This document shows, piece by piece, positions 1 through 4,080 of a stretch of 8,672 nucleotides of DNA. The notes beneath the pieces were generated by a model, which saw nothing but the letters and a program-made list of their open reading frames with translations, had not been told where the DNA came from and did not search any database. Location of the stretch: contig JAEWOQ010000602.1 of NCBI GenBank assembly GCA_023460875.1, positions 1 to 8,672 of the forward strand, given 5' to 3'. The position numbers and the translations under genes are program-made. Every line of letters starts with the position of its first letter. Within the stretch, counting starts at the first letter, position 1. The DNA is from Pseudomonadota bacterium (GTDB lineage: Bacteria > Myxococcota_A > Polyangia > Polyangiales > Polyangiaceae).

Positions 1-73
1 AAGGGGCGACGCGAATGGCCGTCCCCCGGCGCCCGGGCGGGCCGAGCGCAGTTATTCAGAGAGGGGGAGGGGG

Positions 74-116
74 CGCGCGGCGCCTCAGGCTGCTGGGCAG
101 CAGGGCGCCACGCGCG
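74..116. other. Imperfect GC-rich inverted repeat downstream of the cement gene
   Basis: The sequence can fold into a long hairpin of three stacked stems: 74-78 with 112-116, 79-84 (GGCGCC) with 104-109 (GGCGCC), and 90-94 (CTGCT) with 99-103 (AGCAG). The loop is GGGC, with a 5-base bulge on one side and a 2-base bulge on the other. A perfect 12-base palindrome, CTCGGGCCCGAG, lies at 133-144, directly after the cement gene's stop codon. On the minus strand the hairpin is followed by a C-rich pyrimidine tract (59-73) rather than a U run, so it is not a classical intrinsic terminator. It could be an RNA-processing or attenuation structure, or simply a result of high GC. Positions 1-144 contain no credible coding sequence on either strand. 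Confidence 0.4.
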
Positions 117-144
117 GTCGGTGGCGAGTCAGCTCGGGCCCGAG

Positions 145-555
145 TCAGGACCCGACGGTGGCTCCCGCCAGGCCGAGGTTGAGGGTCACGAAGTCGCCGG
201 AGACGCCGTTCTGCAGGGCTTGACCCCAGACGACGAGCTTGCCGGTACCGCCGCCCACGGTAGCCGCAACGGCGCCGGTGGCGGAGTACTTGGCGAATGC
301 CCCGCGGGCGAGACCGGCAGAGCCGCCCTTCACGCGGACCGCGCCCTTGCCGAAGAGAGCGACGCGCACGACCTGGCCGGCGGTGCCAGACTCGAGCGCG
401 ATGCCGAAGCAGTCGTCGCCGACTGCCGCAGCGTTCTCGATCTGGTCGTCGGCGCCGTCGAACTTGACGCCGAGGCCTTCGGTGACGGTTTTGCCTGCGG
501 CGACCGTATAGGGTCGGATGACGGGATCGCCGAGGCGGGTGGTTCGCTCTGCCAT
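145..555 (-). CDS. Capsid cement (decoration) protein, DUF2190-like
   Basis: This 136-residue protein is rich in Gly, Ala and Val, with short alternating beta-type segments and no membrane segment or signal peptide. The N-terminal part (about 7-30) reads as a proline/threonine strand followed by 'AAGKTVTEGLGVKF'. The middle (about 63-95) carries the 'VRVALFGKGAVRVKGG' and 'LARGAFAKYSATG' pattern that I associate with DUF2190 capsid cement proteins, which bind the outside of the mature shell and stabilise it. Its position just after a protease/scaffold gene matches the place of decoration genes in many phages, where the major capsid gene comes next; that gene would lie beyond position 1. The start is ATG at 555, with an AAGGA-type ribosome site about 10 bases upstream and a 35-base gap from the protease stop. 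The assignment rests on pattern and context, not on a search. Confidence 0.72.
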   Translation of the reverse strand: MAERTTRLGDPVIRPYTVAAGKTVTEGLGVKFDGADDQIENAAAVGDDCFGIALESGTAGQVVRVALFGKGAVRVKGGSAGLARGAFAKYSATGAVAATVGGGTGKLVVWGQALQNGVSGDFVTLNLGLAGATVGS

Positions 556-590
556 GATGGGAAGTTCCTTTCAGTGGCCGCGCGGCGCCC

Positions 591-1073
591 TCAGGCGCCC
601 TTGGCCTCGTCGATGAGGGACTGCGCGCCGCCGGCGGAACCCGGAGTGGACCCGTCCTTCGGCACGATGTTCTTGAGGTGAGGGAGCTCGGGCATGTCCG
701 CGAGCAGCTCGTCGAACTCCGACTTGCTGCGGAGGCGGACGGCCATCCACTTCTCGCGGGCGGCGGGCGCGATCTTCTTGCCGACCACGGCGTCGACGTC
801 CGCAGCCGCTTCGGCCTTCGCCTTCTCCTCGGTGGCCTTCTTCTCGGCCTCCTGGAACTTGGCGTTGGCTTCCGACAGCGTCTTCACCTGGTCGGTGAGC
901 TCGCCGCACTTCGTCTTCTGGCCCTCGAGCAGGCCTTCCAGCTCCTTGATGCGGGCCTCGTCCTTGTCGGCCTTCGCCTTCGCCTCGGTCTTGGTCTTGT
1001 CGAGGTCGGCGTTCGCGACAGCCAGCGCGCCCTTCACCTTGTCGAGCTCGGCCTGGAGTTCCTTCGGATCCAT
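591..1073 (-). CDS. Predicted nested scaffold protein, internal in-frame start
   Basis: An in-frame ATG (codon 208 of the protease gene) lies exactly at the junction between the protease domain and the coiled coil, and a strong AGGAGA ribosome site precedes it by seven bases. Initiation here would give a 160-residue protein beginning 'MDPKELQAELDKVKG', made only of the charged coiled coil and the C-terminal helix, with no protease. This is the arrangement known for lambda C/Nu3 and proposed for Mu I/Z, where a shared frame yields a few protease-scaffold fusions and many free scaffold molecules. The sequence shows the site and the domain boundary; actual translation from it is inferred. Confidence 0.62.
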   Translation of the reverse strand: MDPKELQAELDKVKGALAVANADLDKTKTEAKAKADKDEARIKELEGLLEGQKTKCGELTDQVKTLSEANAKFQEAEKKATEEKAKAEAAADVDAVVGKKIAPAAREKWMAVRLRSKSEFDELLADMPELPHLKNIVPKDGSTPGSAGGAQSLIDEAKGA

Positions 1074-1694
1074 ATCGGTGTCTCCTGCGCCACCGGGCGC
1101 GTTGTCTTTGGCCGCGAGGCGGCGCAGTTGGTCGTGTTCGAACGCGATCGATTTGGCGACCGCGTCGGGGTTGCTCGGAATCGGGACAACGCTGATCTCG
1201 TAGAGCTCGTTGTCCGACAGCTCGTAGTAGGTGTGCCCGTGCTCGTCGGTCTTCTCGGTCACCTTGCCGGGACGGAAGCCGATGGAGACGGCCCGGATGA
1301 TCTCTTCCTTGAATCCGAGCCAGACCTGCTCGGCGAGCTCGTTGTATTCCTTCGAGCCGAAGATGAGCTTCGTCGCGAGCTGGCGGTCCCCAGTGGCGGC
1401 GTCCCGCTCGACCTTCGTTCCCTTGGCTCTGCCGACGGGGAGAAAGTCTTTCGGGGCTGACGTGCCGCCGAAGAACCCGCCGAACCGGTTGTGGTGCCAG
1501 AGCACCACGGGGTTCTTCTTGTACCGGGTGAGGTCGAACTTCTGATCCACGACGTCGCCGTGCGCGTCGATGGTCTTGGTCGAGCAGACCACCTCGACGG
1601 AGCGCTCTTCCTCGTTGATGGAGCGGACCTCGAGGTCGATGGAGCGGCGAACGATGCCGTCCCACTGCGGCTCGGGATGTGCCGGTGTAGTCAT
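591..1694 (-). CDS. HK97-type prohead protease (S78/U35) fused to a coiled-coil scaffold
   Basis: The 367-residue protein has two parts. Residues about 12-190 are a phage prohead serine protease of the herpesvirus-protease fold. The 'NPVVLWHHN' segment carries the presumed catalytic His (67 or 68), 'AVSIGF' carries the presumed Ser (137), and 'ELYEISVVPIPSNPDA' (163-178) is the family hallmark. Residues about 191-207 form a Gly/Ala/Asp-rich linker. Residues 208-300 are charged Lys/Glu/Ala heptads typical of a scaffold coiled coil. Residues about 301-335 ('VVGKKIAPAAREKW' onward) recall the C-terminal end of Mu gpI-type scaffolds. Such proteins template the procapsid and are then digested. The ATG at 1694 is preferred over an in-frame upstream start at 1820: it has GAAGG five bases before it, and the upstream extension would overlap the 51-codon gene and looks like non-coding GC-rich sequence. 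Confidence 0.9.
   Translation of the reverse strand: MTTPAHPEPQWDGIVRRSIDLEVRSINEEERSVEVVCSTKTIDAHGDVVDQKFDLTRYKKNPVVLWHHNRFGGFFGGTSAPKDFLPVGRAKGTKVERDAATGDRQLATKLIFGSKEYNELAEQVWLGFKEEIIRAVSIGFRPGKVTEKTDEHGHTYYELSDNELYEISVVPIPSNPDAVAKSIAFEHDQLRRLAAKDNAPGGAGDTDMDPKELQAELDKVKGALAVANADLDKTKTEAKAKADKDEARIKELEGLLEGQKTKCGELTDQVKTLSEANAKFQEAEKKATEEKAKAEAAADVDAVVGKKIAPAAREKWMAVRLRSKSEFDELLADMPELPHLKNIVPKDGSTPGSAGGAQSLIDEAKGA
1081..1086 (-). promoter_or_regulatory. Internal ribosome binding site AGGAGA for nested scaffold
   Basis: On the minus strand AGGAGA is followed by seven bases (CACCGAT) and then ATG at 1073. Spacing and strength are better than those of several gene starts in this window, including the full-length protease start, whose site is only GAAGG. 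It falls in the linker between protease and scaffold. Confidence 0.65.
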
Positions 1695-1726
1695 GGGTGC
1701 CTTCGCTGTGAGGGGGGCGCGTGCGG

Positions 1727-1882
1727 CTACTTCGTTCGGAGCCGGTCGGGGCGGACGCTGCGCTCGTAGTGGGTGCCGGAGGGACCGCGGACGGTGTCGC
1801 GGCGCGACTTGTCGGCCCACTTCTCCCGGGCGCTACGCTGCTGGTTTTGATGCGGCTGGGCCTTCGGCTTGCTTTGCTCCAA
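1727..1882 (-). CDS. Small basic protein, 51 residues, TTG start, overlaps portal end
   Basis: I do not recognise a family. The frame starts at TTG (1882), preceded by a perfect AGGAGG with a six-base spacer, and ends at TAG (1727-1729). The protein begins 'MEQSKPKAQPHQNQQRSARE', continues with 'KWADKSRRDTVRGPSGTHYE' and ends 'RSVRPDRLRTK'. It is very basic and hydrophilic, with no hydrophobic core or membrane segment, and could bind nucleic acid or act as a small structural peptide. The first 50 bases overlap the portal C-terminus in another frame; the remainder fills what would otherwise be an odd 138-base gap in a tightly packed operon, leaving 32 bases before the protease start. The start signal and the way it fills the gap argue that it is real; the function is unknown. 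Confidence 0.62.
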   Translation of the reverse strand: MEQSKPKAQPHQNQQRSAREKWADKSRRDTVRGPSGTHYERSVRPDRLRTK

Positions 1883-3173
1883 CGAGCACCTCCTCGCCTT
1901 CCTTCGGGGTGGGAATGCCGCTCTGGTTGCGGACCCAGGCGGCGGGGATGCGGAGGCCAGCCTCGGTGAACGTCTTCAGCGCCTTCGAGAAGCTCTCCAG
2001 GTCGGCCGCATCCTCCGTGTGGAAGATGAAGTGGCCGGGCCGGACGCTGCCCCCGGCGTTCAGGGCGTGCAGGGGCCGCACGACGCAGCGGGTGAGAGCT
2101 GCCGCCTCTCCGATGGCGTCACCCACGAGGATGTCGCCGCGAACGCGGTCCTGGACGTTTCCGAGGGACTGGCTGCCCCGGTTGCCCTGCTCGGTGGTGA
2201 GGGTCTGGCCGAGCACGGCCTTGCTCATCTCCGCGCCCATCACGTCGAAGAGCTCGCGGTGCGAGGACGAGGTCGAGGAGGCCTGCGTGCCCTTCGGCCA
2301 CTCCACGGCGAGGCTGGTGCTCTCCGGAATGACCGCCGATCCCGTGGTGCCTAGCCGGCGGACCACCCGCTTGAGGATCTCGATGTCGAGCTTTCCAGCG
2401 GGCGTGGTGGGGTCCTTCGAGTACTTGCCGATGCGCCAGGGCTTCCACCCGATCTCACCGAGCTGGAGCCAGTCGCGGAGGCTCCAGTTCCGGAAGAGGG
2501 CGAGCCAGATCAAGACGCGGGCGAGGCCTTCGCGGACGCGAACGTCTCCGTTGATGATGGGCTGGTACTGGACGAACTTGCCCGGGTAGACCTCCATGAG
2601 GTCCACGCCGTCGTGCTGCGCGCCGGAGTCGCTCCAGAGCAGACGACCGTCGCCGACGGCGAACACGAAGCGCCGCGGGTGGATGAGGTTCCAGCGCTCG
2701 GGGACGATGAACCGCCCGACTCGGGCGTATATGGTCTCTGCGGTGGCGTGCCCGTGGTAGGGACCCGCGCCGGAGAGGTGGTGCACCAGGTCCGGGAAGT
2801 TCTCCGAGTCCTTGAGCTGCTGCTCGATGTCGGCGGCTGCCTTCTTCTCGGCGGCGGAGGCGTTCTCTGGGGGGGCGACGGACCAGCGCAGGCCCTTGAG
2901 CGCGAGCTCACGGGTCTGGAGCACCGAATGCAGGTGCCCGTCCTTCTGCCGCGCCTCGTTGCTCAGGTCGACGAAGCGCGCGATCTGCCCCGTGTCGGCC
3001 TCGAGGATGATGTGCGAGACCTGCTGGGGGGTGAGGTTGCCGCCGATGCGCTGGAACTGCCTCCAGAGCTGCTGCTCCTCGACGATGGGGTCCTCGTCGC
3101 CGACGACCACGATGCCGCCCGCGGCCGACGCTGCTCGCTGGAACAGCCCTGTGACGTTCTCCCAGAGACCCAC
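1833..3173 (-). CDS. Portal protein, Mu gp29-like (DUF935)
   Basis: The protein has 446 residues, a usual length for the family. It would form the dodecameric ring at one capsid vertex through which DNA is pumped in and later ejected, and to which the terminase docks. Family signs are 'GQIARFVDLSNEARQKDGHL' (62-81) leading into 'LQTRELALKGLRW' (85-97), the equivalent of the DUF935 region in which each residue pair follows an 'xxKDxHLxSxLxxR' pattern, and 'LGQTLTTEQGNRGSQSLGNV' (321-340) followed by an amphipathic helix with 'GDAIGEAAALTRCVVRPLHALN'-type spacing, typical of the Mu gp29 C-terminal half. The start is GTG at 3173, with GGAAGG eight bases upstream. The gene follows the 197-residue protein by 28 bases. 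The C-terminal tail is Ala/Pro/Lys-rich and overlaps the next small gene. No MuF-type minor head gene follows it, which is unlike Mu. Confidence 0.9.
   Translation of the reverse strand: MGLWENVTGLFQRAASAAGGIVVVGDEDPIVEEQQLWRQFQRIGGNLTPQQVSHIILEADTGQIARFVDLSNEARQKDGHLHSVLQTRELALKGLRWSVAPPENASAAEKKAAADIEQQLKDSENFPDLVHHLSGAGPYHGHATAETIYARVGRFIVPERWNLIHPRRFVFAVGDGRLLWSDSGAQHDGVDLMEVYPGKFVQYQPIINGDVRVREGLARVLIWLALFRNWSLRDWLQLGEIGWKPWRIGKYSKDPTTPAGKLDIEILKRVVRRLGTTGSAVIPESTSLAVEWPKGTQASSTSSSHRELFDVMGAEMSKAVLGQTLTTEQGNRGSQSLGNVQDRVRGDILVGDAIGEAAALTRCVVRPLHALNAGGSVRPGHFIFHTEDAADLESFSKALKTFTEAGLRIPAAWVRNQSGIPTPKEGEEVLVGAKQAEGPAASKPAA
1889..1894 (-). promoter_or_regulatory. Perfect AGGAGG ribosome binding site deciding a TTG start
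   Basis: AGGAGG on the minus strand (GAGGAGG including the next base) is followed by TGCTCG and then TTG at 1882. It lies inside the 3' end of the portal gene and is the strongest Shine-Dalgarno match noticed in the window. It supports the 51-codon gene and would allow translation coupled to the portal. Confidence 0.6.
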
Positions 3174-3201
3174 ACTTCACGCCTTCCGAGGTTCGGAGGA
3201 T

Positions 3202-3795
3202 TCAGGCTTCGAAGACCACGACCGTGACCGCGGTCTCGGCGAGCAGAGCTGCGATGGCGGCGGGGTACTCCTGCCCGGCAACGGCTTCGATCACGTCTTC
3301 GCCGAGGGGATACCGGACCGCGATGTCCCCGGAGGTGTCACCGCATCGGAGCCACCAGAGGCGCTGGCGGCCCTTCGGGACCATCAGAGGGGCGACACCG
3401 CCCCAGCCAAAGATCAGGGACCCGCTTCCGTTGGCCTGCGCCTCGACCTCGAGGCTCGTGGGAGCGCCGTCGAGGGGGCCATCGGCGAGCAAAGTTTCGC
3501 CGCCGTCGGCGTCGGTCAGCGTGGCAACGCGCCGAACCTCCTGGCCGTCCCAAGTTCCCACGAAGGTCACTGTCGAGCCGACGACGTAGGAGCCCACGTT
3601 GGCGCCCGTCGTCACCGACGGGATCCCTCCGACCTGCTCGAAGCCCGCGAAGGCCTCGGGGCTTTGGGCCGCTCCGTTGAGGTCCTCGGGCCCGTAGGTC
3701 TGGGGCGTCGCCTGCGTGGCCACGCTGGTCTTGATGGCGTCGGTGTCGCCGAGGTCGGCGGCATCGAAGGTCATGGTGCGGCGGGCGAACGTCAT
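3202..3795 (-). CDS. Hypothetical phage structural protein, 197 residues
   Basis: I do not recognise the family. The protein is acidic and rich in Gly, Ala, Thr and Val, with predicted beta segments such as 'GSYVVGSTVTFVGTWDGQEV' (67-86) and a hydrophobic C-terminal stretch ending 'ETAVTVVVFEA'. It has no signal peptide or clear membrane helix. A segment 'RLWWLRCGDTSGDIAVRYPL' near residues 143-162 is distinctive and may help a structural search. It starts at ATG 3795, six bases after the stop of the 86-residue gene, with only a weak ribosome site, which suggests coupled translation; a second in-frame ATG lies seven codons downstream. Its place between large terminase and portal, where many phages have nothing, suggests a head-associated or head-fibre role, but that is inference. 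Confidence 0.75.
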   Translation of the reverse strand: MTFARRTMTFDAADLGDTDAIKTSVATQATPQTYGPEDLNGAAQSPEAFAGFEQVGGIPSVTTGANVGSYVVGSTVTFVGTWDGQEVRRVATLTDADGGETLLADGPLDGAPTSLEVEAQANGSGSLIFGWGGVAPLMVPKGRQRLWWLRCGDTSGDIAVRYPLGEDVIEAVAGQEYPAAIAALLAETAVTVVVFEA

Positions 3796-3801
3796 GCTGG
3801 C

Positions 3802-4062
3802 TTAGCTCGCGGTCCGAAGCGTGCACGCGTGCCAGCGCCCGTCGCCCGTAGTGGGGACGAGGACGTTGTCGTCGGCAGCGGTATCGCTCTCCGAGTCGAA
3901 GACCCACAGCGAGTAGTCGGACATCACGACGGCGAGCATGCCGTGGACGCGAAACGTGGGAGGCAGATCCTGCAGGGCCGCCGCGCTTTCGAACGAGCCT
4001 GCTGCCCGCTCCGAAACCTCACGCGCCGCCCGCTCGCCGTATTTCAGTGCACCGTTGCTCAT
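3802..4062 (-). CDS. Small phage protein, 86 residues, surface-module type
   Basis: The first 30 residues form a charged Ala/Glu/Arg helix. The second half, 'VHGMLAVVMSDYSLWVFD' (39-56) followed by an Ala/Asp stretch and 'NVLVPTTGDGRW' (66-77), matches a short module that recurs in phage head- and tail-associated proteins: 'GMLxxV...LYxFD', 'AADxxxVxxP' and 'GxGRW'. I know no assigned biochemical activity for it. The start at ATG 4062 is secure: AGGAG sits six bases upstream and the terminase stop is only 18 bases away. The stop TAA is six bases before the next start. It probably works with the 197-residue protein that follows it. Confidence 0.75.
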   Translation of the reverse strand: MSNGALKYGERAAREVSERAAGSFESAAALQDLPPTFRVHGMLAVVMSDYSLWVFDSESDTAADDNVLVPTTGDGRWHACTLRTAS

Positions 4063-4080
4063 GCTGTTCTCCTGGACCTT

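Noticed and set aside
1..144. Start of the major capsid gene
   Set aside because: No ATG, GTG or TTG with a ribosome site is visible on the minus strand after the cement gene, and stops (TGA, TAA near 53-58) occur; the capsid gene is only expected further left.
678..1460. A 260-codon plus-strand frame rich in Leu and Gly
   Set aside because: It is the antisense of the Lys/Glu/Ala coiled coil and protease; Leu-rich repeats arise from complementing charged codons.
1695..1820. N-terminal extension of the prohead protease by 42 residues
   Set aside because: It is Arg/Pro-rich with no conserved look and overlaps a better supported small gene; the ATG at 1694 has its own ribosome site and precedes recognisable protease sequence.
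1570..2589. A 339-codon plus-strand frame over portal and protease starts
   Set aside because: It is low-complexity Arg/Ser/Pro-rich, has no motifs, and is antisense to the portal, the 51-codon gene and the protease.
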